Of a DNA stretch of 64,000 nucleotides, positions 34,815 to 44,162 are shown in pieces (within the stretch, counting starts at the first letter, position 1; the number at the start of each line of letters is the position of its first letter). Made by a program: the position numbers and the translations under genes. The stretch is from Candidatus Methanohalarchaeum thermophilum. GTDB taxonomy: Archaea; Halobacteriota; Methanonatronarchaeia; Methanonatronarchaeales; Methanonatronarchaeaceae. Location of the stretch: assembly GCA_001914405.1 (NCBI GenBank), contig MSDW01000002.1, positions 62,001 through 126,000 on the forward strand. Direction: 5' to 3'. The notes under the pieces are model-generated. The model was not told where the DNA came from. It saw only the letters and a list, made by a program, of their open reading frames with translations, and ran no database searches.

Positions 34815-36004
34815 TAGTTTTTTCTAAGTTACTAGGAAATAAAGGAACAGTCTATGATGCTGTTAGGGCTCAAAAAAAGAAAGCTAACGAAGTAGATGAC
34901 GATGTTATTCGTTTCTCCTCTGACTTAAAACCAGTAGTAATGTGGAACATAACCAGAGCATGTAATCTTGCTTGTAAGCACTGTTACCTAGATGCAAAAA
35001 ACCCGCATCCCGATGAATTAACAAAAAAACAGGGTTTTAGGTTAATTGACGATTTAAGTGACCTAAAGATACCAATGCTTATTATTACTGGGGGAGAACC
35101 ACTTGCTAGTAATAATTTCTTTGATTACATCAACTACACAAACCAAAAGAACCTAAGAACAGCTATCTCATCAAACGGTACCTTAATAACGCCTGAAGCA
35201 GCTCAGCGAATGAAAGAGAACGAAGTAAGATATGTCGGAGTAAGCGTAGATGGAGGAATACCCGAAACCCATAACGAATTCAGAGGAACCAAAGGATCCT
35301 TCGAAAAAACCATAGAAGGAATCAAAAATGCCAGGGACGCTGGATTAAGAACTGGAATTAGAATAACCCTAAACAAATACAATTGGGACGAGGTACCTAA
35401 ACTGCTTGACTACGCTCTTGAACTAGGAGTACCAAGATTCTGCGTTTATCACCTAGTTCCTACAGGCAGAGGCGAAGGAATAATGGACTGGGATATATCG
35501 CTCTCCCAGAGGAAAAAAGTATTAGACTTCTTATTTGAAAAAGCACTAGAACTTCAAGATAAAGAAATAGAGATAGTTACGACTGATTCTCCTATGGACG
35601 GAGTCTATATCTTAGAAAAAATGAAAGAAAACGGTTTTAGCAAAGAAAGGATAGAAAAAACCAAAAAACTACTAGAATTATCAGGAGGATGCTCAATAGG
35701 TCGAAAAGTAGCCAACATAGACCACCTAGGTAATGTGAATCCATGTCACTTTGCGCCACAAAAAACTGTCGGAAACATCAAAAACCGGAGGTTTCCAGAA
35801 ATCTGGAATAAAGAACCTACCGACCTTCTATGTGATCTAAGAAAAAAAGAAGAAGAACTCACGGGAAAATGTGGAGAATGCAAATACAAGAACCTTTGCG
35901 GTGGATGCAGACAAAAAGCTTGGTTTAAAAACGGTAGCTTCTACTCTGAGGACCCACATTGCCTTTACGATCCCTACGAAGAAAAACTAAAAGACATAAA
36001 CTAA
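34811..36004 (+). CDS. ahbC: Radical SAM heme biosynthesis enzyme, AhbC-like
   Basis: The 397-residue protein starts ISKLL-like (MIVFSKLLGNKGTVYDAV) then KPVVMWNITRACNLACKHCYLDA with the radical SAM CxxxCxxC, IITGGEPL, and a C-terminal SPASM-like Cys cluster (CGECKYKNLCGGCR). The N-terminus matches AhbC, which removes acetate side chains to give Fe-coproporphyrin III; AhbD is the main alternative. TTG start overlaps the hemD stop. AhbD itself is not in the window. Confidence 0.82.
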   Translation: MIVFSKLLGNKGTVYDAVRAQKKKANEVDDDVIRFSSDLKPVVMWNITRACNLACKHCYLDAKNPHPDELTKKQGFRLIDDLSDLKIPMLIITGGEPLASNNFFDYINYTNQKNLRTAISSNGTLITPEAAQRMKENEVRYVGVSVDGGIPETHNEFRGTKGSFEKTIEGIKNARDAGLRTGIRITLNKYNWDEVPKLLDYALELGVPRFCVYHLVPTGRGEGIMDWDISLSQRKKVLDFLFEKALELQDKEIEIVTTDSPMDGVYILEKMKENGFSKERIEKTKKLLELSGGCSIGRKVANIDHLGNVNPCHFAPQKTVGNIKNRRFPEIWNKEPTDLLCDLRKKEEELTGKCGECKYKNLCGGCRQKAWFKNGSFYSEDPHCLYDPYEEKLKDIN

Positions 36005-37024
36005 TTAAAAACTATCCAGCGTTGATTGGCTTTTTATTTCGTCTAAACCTGAATCAAGTCTATCGGAAGCTTTTTTAACTCTGTCTTCAGAGAAATCTCG
36101 GCGGTTACACAAAAACTGCTTTATTTTACTCTTATTAAGTTCTCCCCATTTTAATTTATATTCATCTGTTACCTTGGGAGATAAAAATAATTCTCTGATT
36201 TCCTTGAGGCCTTCGATCTCGTATTCCTCATTTTCAACAACGGAAAATATATCTTCATGTTTTTTGATTATATTAAGAGCCTTCTTCGGGCCTATTCCCT
36301 TAATTCCCTCGTTGTAATCTGTTCCAATCAATATTGCTATATCTATTAGGTCTTCTCTTGAGATACCTAGTCTTTCCAAGTTTTCTTTTAGTGAAATTTC
36401 CTCTAAATTTATTTTTATATACTCATCCTTGTTAGGTAGTTTGCGTTTACCAGTTATTGTCAAATTTTTTATTAGGTAAGGAGAACCAAACAGTAGGGAA
36501 TCAAAATCCTGGGATCCTACTGACCAAGCATCTCCTTTCTTAACCATGTGTGCGGCTTGGGCTTCTCCTTCAGATGGAGCATTTACAACCGGGACTCCCA
36601 TATGATCCAACAGATCCTTGGATTCTTCTACCATCTCTTTGGTTAACTTGGATGACATAGTCGCTTTTTTGAAGGCCTTTTCTTTCTTTCCTTCCTTTAT
36701 GGCTTTTTTCCACTCTTTTCTTGATTCTTCGCGATTTTTCCTTCTTTCTTTTATTGTTTCTTTCTTTAAACTAGGTGGTTCACCATCAAAGACATAGATC
36801 GGCTTTATTCCTTTTTCTATTAAGTTAATTGTTCTATAGAATAACCCGGATAGATGTGAGGTCGTGTTTCCATCTGAATCTTGAAGTGGTTTTCCATTGG
36901 GTTGTCTAATTATTGAAAGAAATTGATAAAGTGAGTTGTATGCATCTATTGCTATTTCTTTATCGTATAATAAATTAAATTGAATTTCTTTTTTATCTAA
37001 TATACCTGATAATTCTACTCCCAT
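36005..37024 (-). CDS. fen: Flap endonuclease 1
   Basis: The 339-residue XPG-family nuclease removes 5' flaps during lagging-strand synthesis and repair. Seen: N-terminal GVELSGIL, IAIDAYNSLYQFL (metal Asp), YVFDGEPPSLK, APSEGEAQAAHM (Glu pair), VGSQDFDSLLFG (Asp pair), LIGTDYNEGIKGIGPKKAL (helix-hairpin-helix). The C-terminus QSTLDSF is a PIP box for the sliding clamp. Its stop is adjacent to that of ahbC (convergent). Confidence 0.95.
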   Translation of the reverse strand: MGVELSGILDKKEIQFNLLYDKEIAIDAYNSLYQFLSIIRQPNGKPLQDSDGNTTSHLSGLFYRTINLIEKGIKPIYVFDGEPPSLKKETIKERRKNREESRKEWKKAIKEGKKEKAFKKATMSSKLTKEMVEESKDLLDHMGVPVVNAPSEGEAQAAHMVKKGDAWSVGSQDFDSLLFGSPYLIKNLTITGKRKLPNKDEYIKINLEEISLKENLERLGISREDLIDIAILIGTDYNEGIKGIGPKKALNIIKKHEDIFSVVENEEYEIEGLKEIRELFLSPKVTDEYKLKWGELNKSKIKQFLCNRRDFSEDRVKKASDRLDSGLDEIKSQSTLDSF

Positions 37025-37126
37025 CTATTTTTTTAATTTATTTTGATTCAATTTTTTATTTTTCCCTTAACGATTGTAGCTATCAAAAGTATTTTGGATT
37101 AGAGAAGCAATATTTGAGGTAGGGAA

Positions 37127-38323
37127 ATGGATGATATTATAAAAGAAGAGCTAAATCGCCCCACTATATTTAAAAACGAGGATGCTCTCTCGTTTAATTT
37201 TGTTCCGAAAGAATTACCAGAACGAGAAGAAGAACTCCGTGAGTTGATTAGGGTATTTAGAAATGTCTTAGAAGAGGGTGTAGGGAGAAAGCAAAGTGCA
37301 CTCATATCCGGTAAAGTTGGAACAGGTAAAACTGTTTTGGCCAAGAAGTTCGGTAAGATGGTTTCAGAACGAGATAAATTTGATTATGTACATGTTAATT
37401 GCAGGAGAAATGACAGCGAAACAAAAGCGTTATTTAAAGCTCTTAGAGAATACGATAAGGACTTCCCTAAAAGAGGTTATAGTGCTGAAGAGATGATCAA
37501 ATCTCTTTTTAGTATGCTAAAGATCAGAGGAAAGTATCTTTTTTTGACGCTTGACGAAGTTGATTTTTTGATTAACAAAAATGGATCTGAGTTAATTTAT
37601 ACTCTCTCTAGGTTATCGGAAGACGAAGAAAGTAGATTCGAGGACAGAATCTCTGTTATATACATATCTAGATCTCCTTCTTTTAGAAAAAAACTGGATG
37701 AAAGCACAAAAAGCACATTAAGAAATAACCTAATTAATTTAAATGACTACAATCGTAGTGAATTAATCTCTATATTAGAACAAAGAGTGGAATTGGCTTT
37801 TAAGAGTGGAACTGTTTCTGATAACTCGGTCGATCTGATAGCGGACATAGCTTCAAACTGGGGTAACGCCCGCTTTGCGATTGAGTTACTTTGGAAGGCA
37901 GGTAAGAAAACGGATTCAGAAGAAATAAATAAATTAGTTCCAGAGCATGTTAGATGGGCGAAAGCAGAAACACATCCTGAGATAAGAAGAGAAGTCTTCG
38001 AGGATCTAGACAAACATCATTTGATCGTTCTTTTATCGATCTCCAAACTACTATTAGGAAATGAAAAAGCTTATGTGACAACTGGTGAAGTTAAAAATAA
38101 CTATAAACTAACCTGTGAAACCTATAATAAAGAACCTAGAGGCCATACACAGTTTTGGCATTACATAAGGAAACTAAGTAAATCTGGCATAATTGATACC
38201 TCAGTAAGTGGGGAAGGGGAAAGAGGAACGACCACGGAGATATCGCTTCCAGATATACCAGCCGAGATGGTGAATAAGAAGACAAAAAAATTCCTTGAAG
38301 ATAAAAAAGAAAACCAAAACTAG
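37127..38323 (+). CDS. cdc6: Orc1/Cdc6 replication initiator (full length)
   Basis: The 398-residue protein has Walker A (ISGKVGTGKTVLAKKF), Walker B (YLFLTLDEVDFL), sensor 1 (VIYISRS), a lid (NWGNARFAIELLWKAGKKTDSEEI) and a C-terminal winged helix (HHLIVLLSISKLLLGNEKAYVTTGEVKNNYKL..., THTQFWHYIRKLSKSGII-like). It can bind origins. It is divergent from FEN1 across 102 bases of AT-rich DNA, a possible origin position, but I could not identify clear origin recognition boxes. Confidence 0.92.
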   Translation: MDDIIKEELNRPTIFKNEDALSFNFVPKELPEREEELRELIRVFRNVLEEGVGRKQSALISGKVGTGKTVLAKKFGKMVSERDKFDYVHVNCRRNDSETKALFKALREYDKDFPKRGYSAEEMIKSLFSMLKIRGKYLFLTLDEVDFLINKNGSELIYTLSRLSEDEESRFEDRISVIYISRSPSFRKKLDESTKSTLRNNLINLNDYNRSELISILEQRVELAFKSGTVSDNSVDLIADIASNWGNARFAIELLWKAGKKTDSEEINKLVPEHVRWAKAETHPEIRREVFEDLDKHHLIVLLSISKLLLGNEKAYVTTGEVKNNYKLTCETYNKEPRGHTQFWHYIRKLSKSGIIDTSVSGEGERGTTTEISLPDIPAEMVNKKTKKFLEDKKENQN

Positions 38324-38961
38324 ATTAATTTAATAAAAGAGTTCTTCAAAAACATTATACCAAAGAATAATAGCACTAATGCACTTAAATAACTTATTAT
38401 TGGCGTAAACTTATTTATTTTTCTTTCTCCAAGTATCAGTGATGCCGGAAACAATGTGATCCAGAGAAGAATCCCTACAAAAAAGCATGCTATCAGCATC
38501 CACCCACCAGTTTGAAACTCCCAGCTAAGAACTCTAACAGTTCCCTTTTCAAGTAAAGATATGCCTACAGTCAGCCACCACATTATTTGATAGGGATTCG
38601 TTATCGCTAAAACAAAGGCCTTAGTGAATCCTCTGCTTTCCCTCACATCAAAGTCCTCAGAAAGAGATCTACCAGCATCTTTGTAGGCTCCATAAGCAAA
38701 GTAGATCATTAATACTCCACCAATCCCCAATATAGCTCCATGTAGAGTTGATTCGTTTTTTATTAGTTTAGTTAATCCAATTATTGCTAGAATAAAAAAA
38801 GAAAAATCTGCTGTCATAGCTCCTAACCCAGTTCTAAATCCTGCTTTCCATCCGGATTTAACAGTTTCTTGAGCGATCACAGCATTCATTGGTCCAGGAG
38901 GAGCTGCCAATGATAGACCAAGTGCTATTCCACCAATTAATGCAAAAAGTATCTGAATCAT
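38320..38961 (-). CDS. LysE family amino acid exporter
   Basis: About 213 residues with six membrane helices and the family signature IGGIALGLSLAAPPGPMNAVIAQETVKSGWKAGFRTGLGAMTADF. LysE/RhtB proteins export amino acids or related metabolites; specificity cannot be predicted. The open frame extends to 39147, but that N-terminal part (DDTDRGQLPRREHLWD...) is translated from a GC-rich noncoding stretch and is not homologous, so the ATG at 38961 is preferred. Confidence 0.87.
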   Translation of the reverse strand: MIQILFALIGGIALGLSLAAPPGPMNAVIAQETVKSGWKAGFRTGLGAMTADFSFFILAIIGLTKLIKNESTLHGAILGIGGVLMIYFAYGAYKDAGRSLSEDFDVRESRGFTKAFVLAITNPYQIMWWLTVGISLLEKGTVRVLSWEFQTGGWMLIACFFVGILLWITLFPASLILGERKINKFTPIISYLSALVLLFFGIMFLKNSFIKLI

Positions 38962-38969
38962 CTGTATCC

Positions 38970-39280
38970 AAAAAAATAGGTCTCCAACAATGTCATCTTT
39001 CTCTATAGTATTTAAGGCAGAGAACTTCATGGCTTTGCCATAGAGGGTGAATGCCGACAGCTTTATGTTGTGGGAGTAACCTACTTTGGATAAATCCCAA
39101 AGGTGTTCCCTTCTGGGTAATTGGCCTCTGTCTGTATCGTCACCCAAGAACTTTCGATCTCCTCTTTTAGGAGGAGGTAAGGGTAACCAGTAGCCGGAGC
39201 CCCCTTGAACAGACCAACCGTCAGTCCTCGTACACCGCTCGATGAAATTATACTGAGATATAAAGGAGGTGTTAAGTGAA
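38970..39280 (+). other. GC-rich segment, possible remnant of a TnpB gene end
   Basis: The segment is distinctly richer in GC than the flanks and has inverted words (CTCCTCTTTTAGGAGGAG, CATGGCTTTGCCATAG). On +, one frame near its end reads VAGAPLNRPTVSPRTPLDEI, which resembles the SGSP/AGAP-type C-terminal tails of TnpB genes. No RuvC motif is visible. It could instead be a structured RNA. A reversed solo element lies 50 bases beyond. Confidence 0.3.
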
Positions 39281-39333
39281 CTTTGGAAAGCTCCTTGGCT
39301 CTGTCGAGAGATAGTTCACTCTTTCTTCTTATC

Positions 39334-39382
39334 AGTTGACTGGAAAAACATTCCCTAATCTTTGATTAGGAGGAGTAGTTAC
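39334..39382 (-). mobile_element. Solo hairpin element, reversed
   Basis: On the minus strand it reads GTAACTACTCCTCCTAATC, hairpin with GATTAGG, then GTTTTTCCAGTCAACT and the flank GATAAG. It is the cargo-free form in the opposite orientation to nearly all other copies in the window. Confidence 0.5.
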
Positions 39383-39402
39383 CTTTTGAGGTTCTTAATT
39401 TT

Positions 39403-40540
39403 TTATCGGAATTTAAATGGATGTTCTTGTTTTATTTTGTTTATTAATCTCCTGGTTTCTGTGAGTTTTTTGGATAAATCGGGTTTCTCGTATTTTTTTG
39501 GTTCTCTTATATTCGATGTATCTAATTTGGCCATTGCCGCGATAACTGCTAGATTTGTGTAGGGTAGTCCTCCCTCTATCCCATATCCTCCTCCTAGTAT
39601 TGATACAGTTTTGCTATTACAGTGTTTTTTCGCTGTTTCTACTGCTTTTTTCATTAACCGTGCGTATCCCTTTGCAGTTAGATCGAGATCTGTTAAAGGA
39701 TCGGTGTAGTGGTTGTCCTGTCCAGCTTGTATTACTAGTAAATCGGGTTTGAAAGATGCTGCTGCTGGTTTTAGTATTTTTTCAGTTACTTCTAGGTACG
39801 CTTTATCTGAAGATCCTGGTTTTAGCGGTATATTCATATTGTATCCTCTGCCTTTTCCTTTTCCGTTTTCTTCAATGCTTCCGGTTCCGGGAAACAGGGT
39901 TCTGCCATCTTGATGGGTGGAGATCGTTAGAACATTTTTGTTCTCGTAGAAAATGCTTTGCGTGCCATCGAAGTGATGGGCGTCCCAGTCCCATAGTAAA
40001 ACCCTATCTAGGTCGTATTTTTTCAATGCTTTTTTGATCATTATTGATGTATTGTTTGTAAAGCAGAATCCGTGGCCGTGGTCTTTGAATGCGTGATGGC
40101 CTCCTGGCCTTATCAACGCAAAAGACCTATCCATTTTAATCCTCTAAGACAACTTCGGATGCTTTTATAGCTCCTGCAGCTGCTAATTTTGCTTGCTCGT
40201 AAGTTGGTTCTTGCAAAATAGTTTCCTTTTCTTTATCTATTGCTGTTTCTTTTCCCTTCTTAGATTTTGTTTCTAGTTTATCAAGATATTTTTCTGTATG
40301 AACAAGCTCTAATTCTTCTCTAGATGATTTTTTTGGTTCTATTACTTCTATGTTGGGAAATGAAAAGATGCCTTCCTCTTTAAGTTGATCTAATGTGTAC
40401 ATTAGTCTCTCTTTTCTCTCTGGATGCGTGGGTGAATGTTCATGTAATAAGTAATTTTGGTGGTATATTAGGCCTAAGTGGGGCTTACTCTTCAGGTCTC
40501 TATCTATTTTAGTTTGAGTTTTAATTCTCTTTTTATTCAT
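39403..40540 (-). pseudogene. Histone deacetylase-like protein split in two frames
   Basis: The N-terminal piece (40136-40540) starts near IYHQNYLLHEHSPTHPERKERL and the C-terminal piece (39403-40134) holds RPGGHHAFKDHGHGFCFTNN, LLWDWDAHHFDGTQSIFY, STHQDGRTLFPGTGS and LGGGYG, i.e. all zinc and catalytic positions of the acetoin utilisation/HDAC fold. The junction is GATTAAAATGG: a one-base shift in an A run would rejoin the two. It may be a true break, an error, or a natural split with reinitiation, since ATG follows the stop at once. The family removes acetyl groups from lysines or polyamines. Confidence 0.75.
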
Positions 40541-40555
40541 TCTTTATCTTTAGGT

Positions 40556-42169
40556 TTAGTTCAGGTAGCGTTCGATTCTGGGTTCTAGTTTGGCGGTGAT
40601 ATCATATATTTTTCCTTTGACTCTTCCGTTTTTAACAACATTGAAGTATCTTTCGTCAGCTATTTTAGGAGTTTTATCTATATCGCTGGATTTAGTTATT
40701 TTTTTAGCTTTAGTTTTAACTTGATCTATTGCTAGGTCTTTTGCTTGATTTAAGTCAAATTTTTTATTAAAATTGATTTCTTTTTTCTCTCCATTTATTG
40801 TTAGCTTTTTTCTATCTGTATCTAGGTGTAATTTTACTTGAATTGAGGGTTGTATAACAGCGCAACCTATTGCTCCTGCTATTTCTGCATGTTCTGGTAC
40901 TTGGTATTTTTTATTCAATTCTGATGCTAATTTAGGTATAATTGAGTTAGATAGAGCTCCTGCTCCTAGTAATGGAGGATTTTCGACCGTATCTCTTTCT
41001 TTAGTAAATTCCTTTATCTTTGTTTTTAATTCTTTTATATATCGATTAAGTACTGTTTTTGCTGCATCTTTTTCTTCAAATTTTGTGTCTCGGACGTGGC
41101 TTCTGATCTTTCTTTTGGATCTCTGGGTGTTTCCTTTCTCTGTTATGCCTAGAGAATTTAATGCATCCGTTAGTGTAGGATATTTCCCCCCAAATGCTGC
41201 TGAATCGTCTTTTCTTTCTTTTAATAGATCGATTTTATTCGATTTTATTTTAATTGCCGAGTCCCCACCGTAGGGCAAATCTATTGAGTCTACAGATCTC
41301 AGAGATGTTTTGTAGTTAGATACTTTGAGGTTTTTTTCTAGCTTTGGTCCTTTTTTCTCAATATAGCTTATATCTGTAGTTGTTCCGCCAATGTCTATTG
41401 TAATAGCGTTTCTTTGTTTGGTGAGTGAGAGAAGACCATATGCGGACATTACTGGCCCAGATTTAATTAGATTAATTGGATTTCTTTGTGTTAGTTCCTT
41501 ATTTAATAGTCCTCCATCCGATTTAGTAAAGTAAAATGGTGCTTTAATATCTAGATTCTGTTTTACTTTATCTATGCGCTTTAAAAGCTTATTATGTATT
41601 TTTTTAGATTTAACATTTAATACGGTCATCGAAGACCTAGTTAAGTAATTTAGTTTTCCATTGACTTCGTGGGCCATTGAGGTTATTTTATCTGAATCAA
41701 AAGCTTTTGAAACTTTTTTCTCTATTTCTGGATTTCTTATTGAGAATTTACATGATATTGCTATACATGGAAGATTTTTATATCTATCTTTTATCTCTTT
41801 TAGTTCACTGTAATCTATTTCTTCGGTTTTTCTTCCTCTATGGTCTATTGTTCCTTGTATATTTTCGTTAAATTCCGCGTAACAAGCGTATTCTGGATCC
41901 AGTCCTGGTCCTGAAATTAAGATAGATATGGTTTTTGGGGTCCTATTTTGTTTTACCTTGTTTAAGATCCTTGTTGTAGCCAAAACAACTCTGTCCAGTT
42001 TTTCTCCATTGATACTATTCTGAACTAAAAGTTTCTTTAAGCTTTTTTCTATGCTTTTAAGTGTATTTTTACTAGGTATCTTGTGTTTGTCTATTACTGA
42101 GTTATTTTCCAGTAGGACTGAGTCTGTGTTTGTTCCTCCTGTATCTATTCCTACTACATATCTATTCAT
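40556..42169 (-). CDS. Hydantoinase A / oxoprolinase family protein
   Basis: The 537-residue protein begins VVGIDTGGTNTDSVLLENN (acetate/sugar kinase-like phosphate loop) and has ITIDIGGTTTDISYIEKKGP and LLGAGALSNSIIP. These are HyuA features; the family hydrolyses cyclic amides with ATP, often with a HyuB partner, which is absent here. Methanogen homologs are annotated as hydantoinase or are implicated in cofactor work, so the substrate is open. It overlaps the malic enzyme gene. Confidence 0.8.
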   Translation of the reverse strand: MNRYVVGIDTGGTNTDSVLLENNSVIDKHKIPSKNTLKSIEKSLKKLLVQNSINGEKLDRVVLATTRILNKVKQNRTPKTISILISGPGLDPEYACYAEFNENIQGTIDHRGRKTEEIDYSELKEIKDRYKNLPCIAISCKFSIRNPEIEKKVSKAFDSDKITSMAHEVNGKLNYLTRSSMTVLNVKSKKIHNKLLKRIDKVKQNLDIKAPFYFTKSDGGLLNKELTQRNPINLIKSGPVMSAYGLLSLTKQRNAITIDIGGTTTDISYIEKKGPKLEKNLKVSNYKTSLRSVDSIDLPYGGDSAIKIKSNKIDLLKERKDDSAAFGGKYPTLTDALNSLGITEKGNTQRSKRKIRSHVRDTKFEEKDAAKTVLNRYIKELKTKIKEFTKERDTVENPPLLGAGALSNSIIPKLASELNKKYQVPEHAEIAGAIGCAVIQPSIQVKLHLDTDRKKLTINGEKKEINFNKKFDLNQAKDLAIDQVKTKAKKITKSSDIDKTPKIADERYFNVVKNGRVKGKIYDITAKLEPRIERYLN

Positions 42170-43484
42170 CTTTAATTGAACTATCTTTAATTAGGTTATT
42201 TTTTCTGAGGGTTTTCATAAGTTTTTTAGGTTCGTTTATTTTTTCTTCTACTTTTCCTCTTAGCTCTGATCTTGTGTACTCTTTTCTTGCAACTCCTTCT
42301 TTAATTGCTTGCATACCTACAGCTACTGCTTCTTTGACGTATGTTTCCTTGTCATCCATCCCTGGTATAATAAAATCGTCTTGTAGTCCTATTTCTTCTG
42401 TTCTTTCTGATATTGCCTTTGCCGCTGCTATACACATTTTATCAGTTATATCTGTGGCCTTCACTTCTAATACACCTCTAAAAACGCCTGGAAATCCTAT
42501 TGAATTGTTGATTTGGTTAGAATAATCGCTTCTTCCGGTTCCAATTATTCTTATTCCTGCTTCCTTGGCCTTTTCTGGAGAAATTTCTGGAGTTGGGTTA
42601 GCTTCTGCGAAGAGTATAGCATCTTCTGCCATGTTCTCAACTTCTTCCTTCTTGATGGTTCCAGGGCCAGGAACCGTTGCAGATATACAGGCATCGGCTC
42701 CTTTAAGAGCTTCCTTCATATTGCCTCTCTCCCCTTGTGGATTTGTTTTTTTTGCCCACTTCTCCTTGTATGTTCCTTTTACATCTTCTCTATCCGGAGA
42801 CAAAATACCTTTACTGTCTACTATTCTTACATTTGATGGATCTGCTCCTCCTTTTATTGCATACTTAGCGTTATTGATTCCAGCAGCTCCTGCACCACCA
42901 ATAACTAGTTTTATCTCCGAAATATTTTTGTCTACTAATTTAAGAGCTGAGAATAATCCAGCTAATGAAACTAAAGCTGTTCCCTGTTGGTCATCGTGCC
43001 ATACAGGGATTTCAAGTTTCTCTTTTAATTTATCTAAAACTCTAAAGCATTTTGGTTTCTCTATATCCTCGAGGTTTATTCCACCAAATCCAGGTTCAAT
43101 TTTTTCAACCAGTTCTACTATCTTCTCTTCATCCTGTTCTGCAATTGGTAATGGAACGGCATCTACGCCCCCCAGATATTTAAAAAATAGAGATTTACCC
43201 TCCATTACCGGGTAACTCGCTTTAGGACCAATATCTCCTAGTCCAAGTACTCTAGTGCCATCTGAAACGACCGCAACCATATTTCCCTTGTTCGTGTAAT
43301 CGTATACCTTTCTTTCATCCTTTTTTATCTTCCTACACGGTTCAGCTACTCCAGGAGTATACCATATTGACGAGTACTCCTGTAAGTTTTCTTTATCTAA
43401 GGGAACTTTGAAAGAAGTAGTGAACTTACCCCCATAGAAATCATGCATCATTACAGTCCTTTCCAAAAAGTCATCTTCATCCAT
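42162..43484 (-). CDS. NAD(P)-dependent malic enzyme
   Basis: The protein decarboxylates malate to pyruvate. Motifs: SIWYTPGVAEPCRKI, AVVSDGTRVLGLGDIGPKASYPVMEGKS, GGINLEDIEKPKCFRVLDKL, PVWHDDQQGTALV and the Rossmann site KLVIGGAGAAGINNAKYAI. The TILFAEANPTPEISPEKAKEAG region fits. About 440 residues. Start MDEDDF at 43484 is likely. Overlap with the HyuA gene suggests joint transcription. Confidence 0.92.
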   Translation of the reverse strand: MDEDDFLERTVMMHDFYGGKFTTSFKVPLDKENLQEYSSIWYTPGVAEPCRKIKKDERKVYDYTNKGNMVAVVSDGTRVLGLGDIGPKASYPVMEGKSLFFKYLGGVDAVPLPIAEQDEEKIVELVEKIEPGFGGINLEDIEKPKCFRVLDKLKEKLEIPVWHDDQQGTALVSLAGLFSALKLVDKNISEIKLVIGGAGAAGINNAKYAIKGGADPSNVRIVDSKGILSPDREDVKGTYKEKWAKKTNPQGERGNMKEALKGADACISATVPGPGTIKKEEVENMAEDAILFAEANPTPEISPEKAKEAGIRIIGTGRSDYSNQINNSIGFPGVFRGVLEVKATDITDKMCIAAAKAISERTEEIGLQDDFIIPGMDDKETYVKEAVAVGMQAIKEGVARKEYTRSELRGKVEEKINEPKKLMKTLRKNNLIKDSSIKDE

Positions 43485-43689
43485 AAACACACCTTCAATT
43501 CAAATTATGAGTATTACAAAAACGAGATTAGATCCACTATGGTATTTCTCTCATTGTCTTTTTTTCCTATCTTTTAAGCTATTTATCCTTTTCTCAACTT
43601 CAAAACCTTGATTTTTTTGGGTGCTGCCTCACCTAAACTATTAGATAAATAAAATGGAATTTTATTTTAATTTAAAGGAGGTAAATTTC

Positions 43690-44157
43690 ATGGAACCTGA
43701 GAAAAAGCTCTCTGAATTCATTAAAGACAACAGTATAGATGTTTCAGATGTTCTATCGAAATATAGGTACCCTTTTACGAGAGAGGGAATGCATTTTATA
43801 GGTTTTATCTCAAGAAGATTTGATGTCGCAAAACATAGAGTAAGAAAGGAGTATTGGAATGAAATTTTTGATAAAAAAAACAAGGATCTCTGGGATTTAG
43901 ATAACACTGAAAAAAGGATCTTAGAAATAATTTACTTTAAGATCCAGAACCTAGCGAAGAATGTTTTAATTAGTGAGATATATGTAGATGATCTAACATT
44001 GAACAAACTTGAAGAAATTGAATCTGATGTAGATTTATTTAATTTAATTGAGAAGTATGTTAGAGCCATGAATACTTTTGAGGATATGGATTTAAAAGAA
44101 AAGAAAAATAAAGCCATTGATGAAGTAGAAGATATGGCAAAAAGTAATCGATTATAA
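43690..44157 (+). CDS. Uncharacterised helical protein
   Basis: About 155 residues, charged and mostly helical (MEPEKKLSEFIKDNSIDVSD, then ...RYPFTREGMHFIGFISRRFDVAKHRV). No membrane segment or known motif. The ATG at 43690 is chosen over 43654, as AAAGGAGG lies 8 bases before it. An MscS-like channel gene starts 5 bases after its stop, so the two are likely co-expressed. Confidence 0.6.
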   Translation: MEPEKKLSEFIKDNSIDVSDVLSKYRYPFTREGMHFIGFISRRFDVAKHRVRKEYWNEIFDKKNKDLWDLDNTEKRILEIIYFKIQNLAKNVLISEIYVDDLTLNKLEEIESDVDLFNLIEKYVRAMNTFEDMDLKEKKNKAIDEVEDMAKSNRL

Positions 44158-44162
44158 GTGAT

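Noticed and set aside
37025-37126. Replication origin between FEN1 and cdc6
   Set aside because: The gap is short and AT-rich, but I see no repeated origin recognition boxes or long inverted repeats, and element orientation does not switch here.
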